Shown: positions 51,885 to 60,266, counted from the stretch's first letter. The stretch: DNA of 64,000 bases from DT-110 sp030148525 (GCA_965227445.1 OZ245751.1:6076001-6140000); one strand, 5' to 3'. Numbers and translations are program-made. The notes: generated from the letters alone by a model not told the origin.

Positions 51885-52370
51885 ATGATCCAACCACTGA
51901 GTAATAAAGACATCGCAGTGGCTACTCAAATACGCAGCGTATTTCAGGCATCGTATACCATCGAAGCCAAGCTGCTAAACGCAACCAACTTTCCCCCTTT
52001 GAAAAGAAGCCTGGAAAATTTTATGACCTGTAACAACCTCTTTTATGGATATGCGAAAGGCGATGATTTGGCCGGGGTTATCGAAATCGATCATTCCTCC
52101 ACGGTGACAAATATTAATAGCCTGGTGGTTGATCCGCGGTTTTTTCGGCAGGGAATTGCCGGGAAGCTGATTGCCTTTGTCTTTGATACCTTTGAATCGC
52201 CATTATTCGTCGTCGAAACCGGGGTAGACAATAAGCCAGCCACTGATCTATACCGGAAATATGGATTCAAGGAAGTAAAACAATGGGACACGGTCTACGG
52301 GATTCGGAAAGTACGATTTGAGCGGATCAAAGAGGATTGCAATAAAACAGGGCAATATCTTAAGTTATAA
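51885..52370 (+). CDS. GNAT-family N-acetyltransferase
   Basis: 161 residues. Acetyl-CoA motif A reads INSLVVDPRFFRQGIAGKLI (V-x-P-x-x-R-x-x-G-I-G/A), followed by LFVVETGVDNKPATDLYRKY and GF, motif B. Transfers an acetyl group to an unknown amine. Stands alone. Confidence 0.88.
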   Translation: MIQPLSNKDIAVATQIRSVFQASYTIEAKLLNATNFPPLKRSLENFMTCNNLFYGYAKGDDLAGVIEIDHSSTVTNINSLVVDPRFFRQGIAGKLIAFVFDTFESPLFVVETGVDNKPATDLYRKYGFKEVKQWDTVYGIRKVRFERIKEDCNKTGQYLKL

Positions 52371-52473
52371 GGAACCACCACTGGCACTGCAATTGTTCTT
52401 AAGAGCAGTCATACTTTCATGCAGAGCCGGGATGAGGCCTGCATTGAATCAGTCTGCTTTTCATTAAGACAAA

Positions 52474-52752
52474 ATGGATTACATGTCAACGGTACGGATT
52501 TCCAATCACGCGAAAGAGCAAATGGATGAAAGGGGAATCACCGAACAAATGGTGTTGGATATTATTCGTAATCCAGATCAAACCATACCTGAAGATGATG
52601 ACAAGCTAGTTTATCAATCAATAACGTTTTTTGTCGAAGAAGGAAGAGATTATCTGGTCAGAGTGTTTGTAAACATAGTGAAAGAACCCCATCTTGTTAT
52701 TACTGTATACCGTACCAGCAGGATTAAAAAATATTGGATAAATGAAGATTAA
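52474..52752 (+). CDS. DUF4258-family protein
   Basis: 92 residues. HAKEQMDERGITEQMVLDII, then NPD and DYLVRVFVNIVKEPHLVITV follow the DUF4258 pattern, a BECR-fold RNase-like family often in toxin-type pairs. Its stop lies inside the next gene (11-bp overlap), so the two are coupled. Confidence 0.75.
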   Translation: MDYMSTVRISNHAKEQMDERGITEQMVLDIIRNPDQTIPEDDDKLVYQSITFFVEEGRDYLVRVFVNIVKEPHLVITVYRTSRIKKYWINED

Positions 52753-52942
52753 ATACGATCAGGAGGTAGATATTCTAGTCATAAGGCTTTCTGAAGAACC
52801 AATTGTGGAAAGCGATGAAGCCCGGAAAGGGGTGATTCTGGATTTTGACAAGGCGGGAGATGTAGTCAAAATAGAAATTCTGGACGCATCCAAGCGTGGA
52901 GATGAAATGACTAAGTTTGAATACGAGCTTGTTTCTGCTTGA
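52742..52942 (+). CDS. DUF2283-family protein
   Basis: 66 residues. YDQEVDILVIRLSEEPI, then ARKGVILDFDKAGDVVKIEI and LDAS is the DUF2283 core. Common partner of DUF4258 genes and proposed as the antitoxin. Order toxin-then-antitoxin with overlap. Confidence 0.8.
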   Translation: MKIKYDQEVDILVIRLSEEPIVESDEARKGVILDFDKAGDVVKIEILDASKRGDEMTKFEYELVSA

Positions 52943-53000
52943 CCAAAATTATCTATAAAAATCTACTCCTAACCAATTGCCACACCAAATACCAACCACC

Positions 53001-53681
53001 ATGAAAAACCTATTCCCAATCCTCCTCGCCCTGTGCCTGTTCACCTATTGCACACCCACCGACGAGGGCGGCGACGAACCTGCACCGTCTTCCGAAGCCG
53101 AGATGTCCGACGATATGGACCAGACGGACGATAAAGCGGAATACGTCGCGATCAACTCCGATGAGGCTCTGATCGCGACCGCTCTGATGGCGGCTCCTGC
53201 CGAAAGCCGCGAAGGAAGCACCGTGATCGGCTATAACATGGCGGGCGAATTCGTCACCCTCAAAGAAGGGACCAATCAGTTCATTTGTCTGGCCGATGAT
53301 CCTAAAAAGAAGGGCTTCAATGCGGCCTGTTACCACAAAAACCTCGAACCCTTCATGGCCCGCGGACGGGAACTGAAAGCCGAAGGCAAAACCGCCCAGG
53401 AGATCTTCGATATCCGGGAGCAGGAAGCCCAGGCCGGCACCCTCGATATGGGCGGCACCGGAAACACCCTGCACGTCCTCTACGGACCCGATGCCAGCTA
53501 CGATCCCGCCACGGGGAAAGTGGCTAATGCGATCTACCGCTACGTGGTCTATATGCCGTTTGCTACTGCCGAGTCCACTGGTTTGCCGGAGCAGCCCATT
53601 GCGCCCAACCATCCATGGATCATGAATCCCGGTACGCACCGGGCGCACATCATGATCTCCCCGGTGAATGGGGAGGAGTAG
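53001..53681 (+). CDS. Lipoprotein of unknown function
   Basis: 226 residues from MKNLFPILLALCLFTYCTPT. Lipobox F-T-Y-C, then an acidic linker and a domain with GYNMAGEFVTLKEGTNQFIC, PKKKGFNAACYHKNLEPFMA and PNHPWIMNPGTHRAHIMISP. The two cysteines may form a disulfide in the periplasm. Not recognised. Confidence 0.6.
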   Translation: MKNLFPILLALCLFTYCTPTDEGGDEPAPSSEAEMSDDMDQTDDKAEYVAINSDEALIATALMAAPAESREGSTVIGYNMAGEFVTLKEGTNQFICLADDPKKKGFNAACYHKNLEPFMARGRELKAEGKTAQEIFDIREQEAQAGTLDMGGTGNTLHVLYGPDASYDPATGKVANAIYRYVVYMPFATAESTGLPEQPIAPNHPWIMNPGTHRAHIMISPVNGEE

Positions 53682-53744
53682 GGGGGTACGAAATTCTATG
53701 GAAGATCTTATAAAATAGACTTATTCAAAAGTAACACGAACTTC

Positions 53745-54179
53745 ATGTTTTTTATTTGTCTCTTCCTCCTGTGCTTCCCTCATGAACAAAAGTCAATCGA
53801 AACACAAAAAAACATAGTCCCTTGTAGCGACACCCTGACCGTTTCCGGCCCTGCTGCTGTCCTTTTCCACCCTGATAGCGTACGCTTGATGGAATGGAAG
53901 GCCGAAAAGGAAGCAGATGACTTTTTCATTTTGGCCGACGATGCTCAATGGTACACGGCAAAGGCAAGGACATTTCTAAAGGAGAAAGGCCTACTGACCA
54001 TCGACACCGACCAACGGTGCATTAGCTTCATTCAGGAAAATGGTAACAAGATCCACCTGCGTACGGACACACTCGAACCAGTCTGGGGACTGATCCTTTT
54101 TGATGGATTAAAGGAGCCTCTGGTGACCTATCCGGTGGAGGTGGAGATTGATTGTCAACAATATTTTAGCTTTGATTGA
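53745..54179 (+). CDS. Secreted protein of unknown function
   Basis: 144 residues. Short hydrophobic start (MFFICLFLLCFP), then DTLTVSGPAAVLFHPDSVRL and an acidic end. The TGA stop at 54177 is followed in the same frame, without a start, by a DUF805-like reading. Probably a small exported protein. Confidence 0.5.
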   Translation: MFFICLFLLCFPHEQKSIETQKNIVPCSDTLTVSGPAAVLFHPDSVRLMEWKAEKEADDFFILADDAQWYTAKARTFLKEKGLLTIDTDQRCISFIQENGNKIHLRTDTLEPVWGLILFDGLKEPLVTYPVEVEIDCQQYFSFD

Positions 54180-54548
54180 AAAAAGAAAACCATTCAACTA
54201 GAAGACTTCATATCAGTTAAAGGCAGAGTAAGTTGTGAAAACTTTAGAGCCCTGTCCATTCTTGCTATTGGATTGATTCCTTGCATATATATAGTTCCAG
54301 GGTTAATATGGGTTCTTTGGAATTATGCCAGAAACGGCAGACATGGAGATTATGATGATTGGACTCAGCCCGACCAAATTATCTCCATCAGTGTACCCGT
54401 TCATGTAATCGGTTTTGGATTGCTTGCTCTAATCTTTCTGAATTTATGTGTGAAAAGGATAAGAGACACAGGAGCTAAGTGGTGGGTTATTTTGATTCCC
54501 ATTTGGAATCTAAAGGTCTTGTATTTTGATAAATCAGAAAGGACATAA
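54180..54548 (+). pseudogene. DUF805-like membrane protein without start
   Basis: The frame reads IQLEDFISVKGRVSCENFRA at its head (the F-x-G-R-x-S-x-x-x-F opening of DUF805) and VKRIRDTGAKWWVILIPI near its end. About 122 codons with three helices. No ATG or GTG precedes the conserved head; only a TTG at 54273 within it. It directly follows a TGA in the same frame. A decayed gene or one made by readthrough. Confidence 0.6.
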
Positions 54549-54625
54549 GCCGGCTTTCTTAGCCAACCGAACCATTCTACCCTGATTTTGGTTTTTTTAC
54601 TGTTTAACAACAAAAATGGTCCATA

Positions 54626-54841
54626 ATGGATGCTAACAACATAGATCGAAGAGAATTAAAGGCTATCGTGAAGGAAATCATGATGGAAGACATGGACTTG
54701 TTCAAGGAGACTATAAAGGAGATTCTGGCCGAGCATCAGATTATTACAACAGAGGATCAGGCTGAACGAAGAAAAAAGCTTGAAAAAATGATCGACGATG
54801 ATTTTGATAAATATGATGAGGTATTTAAAGCATTAGCTTGA
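54626..54841 (+). CDS. Small antitoxin-like partner of Doc
   Basis: 71 residues, strongly acidic and helical (ELKAIVKEIMMEDMDLFKET, then DDDFDKYDEVFKALA). It lies where the Phd-type antitoxin gene would be, five bases before doc. Not similar to Phd in sequence, but resembles small helical partners of Doc in this phylum (inference). Confidence 0.6.
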   Translation: MDANNIDRRELKAIVKEIMMEDMDLFKETIKEILAEHQIITTEDQAERRKKLEKMIDDDFDKYDEVFKALA

Positions 54842-54846
54842 TTTAT

Positions 54847-55299
54847 ATGAACTATTTGGGGAAAGAGGACATCCTTTTTATCAACAAGAAAACAATTGAG
54901 AGGCACGGTGGAAAATTCGTCCCCCCTGATAATATGCTAAATGAAGAACCTTTAAACTATCTGGTAGAAGCTGTCAGATCAAAAATTTTCGGAGAAGAAA
55001 TATATCCAAAGATCTCTCAAAAGGCTGGTCTGTATATGTTCAACATCATCTCCAACCACATTTTCCAGGATGGAAACAAAAGGACAGGTCTTGGGGCCGC
55101 TCTTTTATTTCTAAAGCTCAACGGGTTTCAGTTATCAAGCCATTTAACTTCCCTCGATAAGAATGGGGATTCTGATAAACCAGAATCCTCCGTAAACGAA
55201 ATGCTCATCGATTTTACGTTAGCTACAGCAAGCGGAAATGTTTCTCTTGATCAATGTCAAAATTGGATGGAATTGAACATTGAAAAAATCCAATCCTAA
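54847..55299 (+). CDS. doc: Death-on-curing (Doc/Fic-fold) protein
   Basis: 150 residues from ATG 54847; a TTG at 54838 overlaps the partner stop. Fic core motif HIFQDGNKRTG (71-81) has all residues of H-x-F-x-D-G-N-K-R. Doc proteins phosphorylate EF-Tu and stop translation. Paired with the acidic gene upstream. Confidence 0.88.
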   Translation: MNYLGKEDILFINKKTIERHGGKFVPPDNMLNEEPLNYLVEAVRSKIFGEEIYPKISQKAGLYMFNIISNHIFQDGNKRTGLGAALLFLKLNGFQLSSHLTSLDKNGDSDKPESSVNEMLIDFTLATASGNVSLDQCQNWMELNIEKIQS

Positions 55300-55330
55300 C
55301 CAAATATAACCGCAAGCAAAACCACCCCGC

Positions 55331-55777
55331 ATGACCTCACGCCTCTCCCCAACCAACACCCAAGCCATCCGGGATCGCCTGGACCACTTCCTACGCACCT
55401 GGAACGAAAAAGATCTCGACGGCTTCATGGACAACTTTACCGATGATGCCGAATTTACCGATGTGGTCAGCCAGACGGCCATCGGGAAGGCGGCCATCCG
55501 CAAACAACATGAGTTCGCCTTCAACGTCGTCATGAAGAAAGCCTCTTTCGAAATGAGCAATATCCTCGCCCGGGAGATCGTACCCGACGTGGTCATGGTG
55601 AGCGCCCATTGACTGAATCAAAACAGCCAGACACCGGATGGAAAAACACTACCCGATCGCAATGGCGTCATTTAATTCGTACTGATTAAAGATATAGCTA
55701 CCGACTGGCTCTGTAAAATCGTCCACAACGCTGATTTTTCCCTGCCCTCTGAAAAACGAGAGCGGGTACTGCGGTGA
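55331..55777 (+). pseudogene. SnoaL-like/NTF2-fold protein with two in-frame stops
   Basis: N-terminal 93 residues are good (LDHFLRTWNEKDLDGFMDNF, TDDAEFTDVV, KAAIRKQHEFAF). A TGA follows, but the same frame goes on with NSQTPDGKTLPDRNGVI, a TAA, and FVLIKDIATDWLCKIVHNAD, the normal C-terminus of the family. Two point mutations therefore killed an otherwise whole gene. Confidence 0.8.
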
Positions 55778-55858
55778 ATCCGATTCCATTTATCCTGTTT
55801 GAAGCAACAAGTATCACTGTTTTTATATGCATTTAAATATAGAAACACTCGTCTAATT

Positions 55859-55886
55859 GAAACTATATGCTTATAAATATAGTTTC
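55859..55886. promoter_or_regulatory. Operator-like inverted repeat before hipB
   Basis: GAAACTATAT (55859-55868) and ATATAGTTTC (55877-55886), perfect 10-bp arms 8 bp apart. A related half (ATATAGAAAC) lies upstream. A real Shine-Dalgarno GGAGG at 55894-55898 precedes hipB, unusual in this window. Likely HipB binding site. Confidence 0.65.
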
Positions 55887-55912
55887 GTAATTTGGAGGTG
55901 TTTTATATCTTA

Positions 55913-56131
55913 ATGCATATAATGAAGCAGTTGGCTAAATTTGTCAAAGAGCGTCGAAAAGCCGTTGGCCTTACCCAGGAAGAGTTCGCGGAACGGGCTG
56001 GTGTTGCCCTTACGGTCGTGCGCAAGATCGAACAGGGAAAAACCAACCTGAATTTGGAAAAGGTGGATCGGGTATTACAAATGTTTGGTCACCAGTTGGC
56101 ACCGGTACCCTGTAAAGATCTGGAAGAATGA
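55913..56131 (+). CDS. hipB: HipB-type XRE regulator (antitoxin operon repressor)
   Basis: 72 residues from ATG 55913 (MHIMKQ); ATG 55922 is the alternative. HTH: RRKAVGLTQEEFAERAGVAL, then TVVRKIEQGKTNLNLEKVDR. Overlaps the next gene by ATGA. In three-gene HipBST systems HipB is mainly the DNA-binding repressor. Confidence 0.88.
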   Translation: MHIMKQLAKFVKERRKAVGLTQEEFAERAGVALTVVRKIEQGKTNLNLEKVDRVLQMFGHQLAPVPCKDLEE

Positions 56132-56460
56132 GGCAAGGAAAGGTCTTTTATAAAGATTTTGTAGCAGGTCTTATCACAGAGACCAATGGAGGTGAATTCA
56201 TTTTTCAATACGATCAGCAATACGTGCGTGATCACCCGCACGCATTCATCACTTTTACCATGCCGGTGAGGGATGAACCTTATATAGAAAAACGCCTTTT
56301 CCCCTTTTTCGAAGGATTAATTCCCGAAGGATGGTTGCTGGATATTGCTTCCGATAATTGGAAGATCAATAAAAATGATCGGATGGGTTTATTATTGGCT
56401 TGCTGCCAGAACTGCATCGGAGCAGTAAGTGTCGTACCAATTGCTGACGATGAAGAATAA
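56128..56460 (+). CDS. hipS: HipS-like (HipA N-subdomain) protein
   Basis: 110 residues corresponding to the first subdomain of HipA (GKVFYKDFVAGLITETNGGE, ITFTMPVRDEPYIEKRLFPF, FEGLIPEGWLLDI). Separate from the kinase gene, as in HipBST, where this small protein is the actual antitoxin of the kinase. Confidence 0.85.
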   Translation: MRQGKVFYKDFVAGLITETNGGEFIFQYDQQYVRDHPHAFITFTMPVRDEPYIEKRLFPFFEGLIPEGWLLDIASDNWKINKNDRMGLLLACCQNCIGAVSVVPIADDEE

Positions 56461-57397
56461 ATGTCTGTATTGCTATGAGTCGATAACCGGAGGTCATGAC
56501 TTTCACGAGAAGTGCGCTTTGGATTTTTTTGGATCTACTACAGCACCTAAGATATCCTACTCATTAAGCGACATGGATGCATTGGCCAAAAAAGTAATTG
56601 AACGCCGGGTAGCAGTGCCTGGTGTCCAGCCAAAATTGTCTATGTCCTTGGTCAGGGAAAAGAAAAAAGCAGGAAATGGTCGTCTCACGGTGGTTGATGC
56701 CTTAGGAGGTCAATATATTCTCAAACCACCTTCGGACCGCTTTCCACAGATGCCTCAAAATGAGCACTTAACCATGCGCATCGCCGAAGAGTTTGGCATA
56801 CCGACAGTGCCCTCTTCCCTGATCCATCTGGCATCCGGAGAAATCTCCTACATCACGCGGCGTATTGACAGGACCGAAGATGACGAGAAAATGCACATGA
56901 TCGATATGTTTCAGATCACGGAAGCATTCGATAAATACAAAAGCTCTCTGGAGAAGGTCGGAAAGGCAATCGGCAAGTACTCAGATAATACTTTACTCGA
57001 TAAAGTTTTTTACTTCGAAATCATCCTCTTTTCCTTCCTGACCGGGAATAATGATATGCACTTGAAAAATTTCTCCATGATTGAAAGTGCCTTAGGGTGG
57101 ACCCTGACTCCAGCCTATGACCTGTTAAATGTGGCCATAGTATTACCGCAAGACAAGGAGGAACTGGCACTTACGCTCGCAGGCAAAAAGAGAAATCTGA
57201 AAAAAGTACATTTCGTAAAACTTGCCGAAGGTTTAGGGCTAAATAAGAAGCAAATAGACAGTGCCTTAAATCGAATGGTCGCCAATCGGTCTAAGGCTTT
57301 AGCTTGGATCGAAAAATCATTTTTGTCAAAAAACATGAAGAAAGCATACATAGAGGTTTTGGAAAGAAAATACCATCAGATGGAATTATCTGAATAG
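56450..57397 (+). CDS. hipT: HipT-type Ser/Thr kinase toxin with Cys-rich head
   Basis: 315 residues from ATG 56450, overlapping hipS by 11 bp. A short zinc-type head (CLYCYESITGGHDFHEKC, 5-22), Gly-rich loop VAVPGVQPK (54-62), ADP site GGQYILKPPS, catalytic TGNNDMHLKNFS and metal-binding PAYDLLN. The serines of the S-I-S loop motif known from E. coli HipT are A-V-P here. HipT of E. coli phosphorylates tryptophanyl-tRNA synthetase; the target here is unknown. Confidence 0.85.
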   Translation: MKNKCLYCYESITGGHDFHEKCALDFFGSTTAPKISYSLSDMDALAKKVIERRVAVPGVQPKLSMSLVREKKKAGNGRLTVVDALGGQYILKPPSDRFPQMPQNEHLTMRIAEEFGIPTVPSSLIHLASGEISYITRRIDRTEDDEKMHMIDMFQITEAFDKYKSSLEKVGKAIGKYSDNTLLDKVFYFEIILFSFLTGNNDMHLKNFSMIESALGWTLTPAYDLLNVAIVLPQDKEELALTLAGKKRNLKKVHFVKLAEGLGLNKKQIDSALNRMVANRSKALAWIEKSFLSKNMKKAYIEVLERKYHQMELSE

Positions 57398-57484
57398 TTA
57401 TATGCCTCCCCTTCGTTGTCGGTATATTTAGCAAACACCTTAGCCCCGACCTCACGTTAAATAAGATCATCACAAACCTTCATT

Positions 57485-57755
57485 ATGAAAAAGGCCCACT
57501 TCATTCTGGTTGCTTTTTCCTTGACGGCCATTACCGCCTTTACCCTCCCCAAAATATCTGTTTGTGCAAGAGCCAGCTTGCTCCTCTGAGCTTCCCCCCC
57601 AAATGCTTGTCAGTGTTTGGGACAAGCTCGACGGCATGAAGCGGACGAATGGTAAGTCCTATCCCCGGGAGTTGCATCGCCTTGAATGGGAAATAGTGAC
57701 CACCGGGCAGCAAGCGATCATTCGCTACGTGGACATGCGCAGGGTTATTGATTAA
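57485..57755 (+). pseudogene. Fragments of an exported protein gene
   Basis: MKKAHFILVAFSLTAITAFT is a signal peptide, but the frame stops after 34 codons; another frame (57600-57755) reads MLVSVWDKLDGMKRTNGKSY and RELHRLEWEIVTTGQ to a stop. Together they look like a broken gene of unknown family. At 57411-57428 a piece of the three-hairpin element (CTTCGTTGTCGGTATA) is present. Confidence 0.4.
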
Positions 57756-57768
57756 ATGGTAGATTCCG

Positions 57769-57783
57769 GCCTTTCGGCAAAAA
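57769..57783. repeat. T-run GAAA mini-hairpin, GCC/GGC form
   Basis: GCC-TTTC-GGC (57769-57778), then A5. The minus strand also reads TATTTTTG across the T-run, a possible -7 box. Confidence 0.65.
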
Positions 57784-57848
57784 TAGATATCAGGTAAAAC
57801 CAATAACCGAGATCCAATGATCAATTCAGACATCCAAACCTACTCCAT

Positions 57849-57980
57849 ATGAAGGGCTCCTGGAAGGCGAATACGGTCGACAAATACCTACGGCCCATCC
57901 GTCGGCAAATGGTCGATCTGGTCCAACCCGACTCCACGGTGGTAGATATTGGTTGCGGTAATGGAGTTTTTGCGAAAGCA
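57849..57980 (+). pseudogene. SAM-dependent methyltransferase head
   Basis: MKGSWKANTVDKYLRPIRRQ followed by STVVDIGCGNGVF: the first helix and motif I of a class I methyltransferase. It ends exactly at TTTTTGCGAAAGC (57967-57979), a short relative of the mini-hairpin, and then continues in frame into the sulfatase gene. A head without body. Confidence 0.65.
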
Positions 57981-58022
57981 AAACAAAGAGTATCTTCTCA
58001 ACCTCAACCTATACCTGATCCT

Positions 58023-59645
58023 ATGAGAATACTCATTCCGAGCCTGAGCTTCATCCTTTTTATCCTATTCGCTTGTACCAGCGACCAGCCCGAATCCACC
58101 CTTACCAACCGCCCCAACATCCTCCTCATCGTGGCCGACGATCTGGGATACGGGGACATCAGCTGCTATGGGGGCGATATCGCTACGCCCAACCTCGACG
58201 CGCTTGCCGCCAATGGTATCCGCTTCACCCGCTTCCACACCGCCCCCATGTGTGCGCCTACCCGGGCCATGCTGCTGTCAGGCAACGATAACCACGTAGC
58301 GGGTATGGGCCTGCAGGGACGGGTTACCACCACCTTCGGCTACGAGGGGCAACTGACTGACCGGATCATCCCCATCCCTGCGCTACTACGCGAAGCCGGC
58401 TACCGTACCAGTATGGCCGGCAAATGGCACCTGGGTACTACCCCGGAAGCTAATCCCCACCAAAAAGGATTCGACCGCTCTTTCGTAATGCTGCAGGGGG
58501 CCGGGAATCACTACACTGCCCAAAGCGCACTGAACGGTGGCCTGTCGGACTATACCGAAGATGGTGACTCCGTCACTTGGCCGGAAGGTGCTTACTCCAC
58601 CGAATTGTATACCGACAAGCTGATCGAGTACATCGGAGACCAAGAAGACAATGATCAACCCTTCTTTGCCTTCGCCGCCTACACCTCACCCCATTGGCCC
58701 CTGCAGGTAGACACCGCCCACTGGTACAAATACTGCGGTGCCTACGACGATGGGTACGAAGCCCTGCGCAAACGCCGCTTGCAGACACTGAAAAAGGCGG
58801 GCATCATTCCCGATGAAGCTACCCTGCCGGCGATGCACCCACGTGTCAAACCCTGGGATTCCCTGACGGTCGAAGAACAGCGTACCGAGGCCCGCAAAAT
58901 GGAGCTCTACGCCGGCATGGTCGATAACCTCGATCAGCAGATCGGACGACTGATCGACCACCTTAAAGCCACCGGTTCCTACGATAACACCCTCATCGTA
59001 TTCATGTCGGACAATGGGGCTGCCCACCGCGATTTTATCCAGACCCGCCCGGTGCTGCGCGACTACTACAACGATGACTACACCGATATGGGTAGCCCGC
59101 GATCCTATATCTCCTATGGTCCGCAATGGGCGGAGGCCGGTTCGGCCCCCTTTCGCTACTTCAAAGACTACGCTACGGAAGGTGGTACTAATACAACCAT
59201 GATCATCAGTCATCCCGGTATTTCTGATAAAAACGCCATTCACCACGGCTTCGTCAGCCTGCTCGACCTGGCACCCACCTTCTACGAAGCGGCCGGCATT
59301 GAATATCCGGAGACATTTCAGGGAAAGGAGGTATACCCCCTGCGGGGCGAATCCCTGCTGCCCTTCCTGACCGGTAGCACCGATCGCGTACACGACGATG
59401 AGTATGTGTTTGCCGTGGAACACGGCGGCAATGCCATGGTCCGCAAGGCCGACTGGAAGATCGTGAATCACCAAAAGCCGTTTGCCCTGGATAATTTCGA
59501 ATTGTACCGACTCTCCGACGATCCCGGCGAACAAACTGATCTCCGCAATCAGGAACCGGAAAAATATAAGGAACTCCTGCGCGAGTGGAAGATTTACGTA
59601 GAGGAAACGGGCGTGCAGATTCCGCCACCGCGGATGGAAGATTGA
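58023..59645 (+). CDS. Arylsulfatase-type lipoprotein
   Basis: 540 residues from MRILIPSLSFILF; lipobox ILFACTS (Cys 18). Sulfatase motifs: PNILLIVADDLGYGD (metal Asp pair), active-site CAPTR (77-81) with cysteine to be converted to formylglycine, AGKWHLG, and VFMSDNGAAH. Removes sulfate esters from glycans or aryl substrates outside the cytoplasm. Needs a maturase (FGE or anSME), not in this window. The frame upstream joins a methyltransferase head and is not part of the protein. Confidence 0.9.
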   Translation: MRILIPSLSFILFILFACTSDQPESTLTNRPNILLIVADDLGYGDISCYGGDIATPNLDALAANGIRFTRFHTAPMCAPTRAMLLSGNDNHVAGMGLQGRVTTTFGYEGQLTDRIIPIPALLREAGYRTSMAGKWHLGTTPEANPHQKGFDRSFVMLQGAGNHYTAQSALNGGLSDYTEDGDSVTWPEGAYSTELYTDKLIEYIGDQEDNDQPFFAFAAYTSPHWPLQVDTAHWYKYCGAYDDGYEALRKRRLQTLKKAGIIPDEATLPAMHPRVKPWDSLTVEEQRTEARKMELYAGMVDNLDQQIGRLIDHLKATGSYDNTLIVFMSDNGAAHRDFIQTRPVLRDYYNDDYTDMGSPRSYISYGPQWAEAGSAPFRYFKDYATEGGTNTTMIISHPGISDKNAIHHGFVSLLDLAPTFYEAAGIEYPETFQGKEVYPLRGESLLPFLTGSTDRVHDDEYVFAVEHGGNAMVRKADWKIVNHQKPFALDNFELYRLSDDPGEQTDLRNQEPEKYKELLREWKIYVEETGVQIPPPRMED

Positions 59646-59970
59646 AGGTCCACGGTCCAAGGTTCACGGCTCACGCTCGACGCTCCACGCTCCACGCTCC
59701 ACGCTCCACGCTCGACGCTCCACGCTCCACGCTCGACGCTCGACGCTCCACGCTCGACGCTCCACGCTCGACGCTCCACGCTCGACGCTCCACGCTCGAC
59801 GCTCCACGCTCGACGCTCCACGCTCGACGCTCCACGCTCGACGCTCCACGCTCGACGCTCCACGCTCGACGCTCCACGCTCGACGCTCCACGCTCGACGC
59901 TCCACGCTCGACGCTCCACGCTCGACGCTCCACGCTCGACGCTCCACGCTCGACGCTCCACGCTCGACGC
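59646..59970. repeat. 325-bp heptamer array of CTCCACG and CTCGACG units
   Basis: About 45 units. Starts with mixed GGTCCAC, GGTTCAC, GGCTCAC forms next to the sulfatase stop and turns into alternating CTCGACG/CTCCACG, i.e. mostly a 14-bp dimer. The two unit types make long open frames on both strands, which are not genes. Confidence 0.95.
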
Positions 59971-60067
59971 TTTTAACCTTAATCTTAACCTCAACCTTTG
60001 CTCTAAAAACATTGGTTTTCAATATTTTGTATAGAGATGGTTAAAAGAGCATCGGGCTTAGAGCAAA

Positions 60068-60088
60068 TTTCCGATTTCCGATTTCCGA
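60068..60088. repeat. Tandem TTTCCGA x3
   Basis: Three exact heptamers, a separate class, about 100 bp after the long array. The space to 60266 holds a GC-rich imperfect hairpin (60096-60131) and no gene. Confidence 0.85.
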
Positions 60089-60266
60089 TCTCTCCGGCCG
60101 ACGAAGCCCGCCTGGGCGAAGGCTGGCCGACCTTATTATTGACGTTCGTCTAACAATTCCCGGTGTTTACCCCAAGAATTTTGTCGTCAGATCGGTCATT
60201 CAGACTTTGCGCGCAATTGTCGGGTTGGATAAGAACCAGCCGGTATCCTAAAAGTAGACGATTGAT

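Noticed and set aside
57849..59645. A true methyltransferase-sulfatase fusion of 598 residues
   Set aside because: The sulfatase has its own signal peptide and lipobox at 58023, and the methyltransferase part stops after motif I.
59646..59970. CRISPR array or minisatellite-coded surface protein
   Set aside because: No spacers, no cas genes, no signal peptide; simple tandem heptamers.
59585..60034. Long open frames on both strands over the CTCCACG/CTCGACG array
   Set aside because: A 14-bp unit without stop codons keeps frames open by chance; the predicted proteins are pure repeats such as RSTLDAP or ERGASSV and have no start signals.
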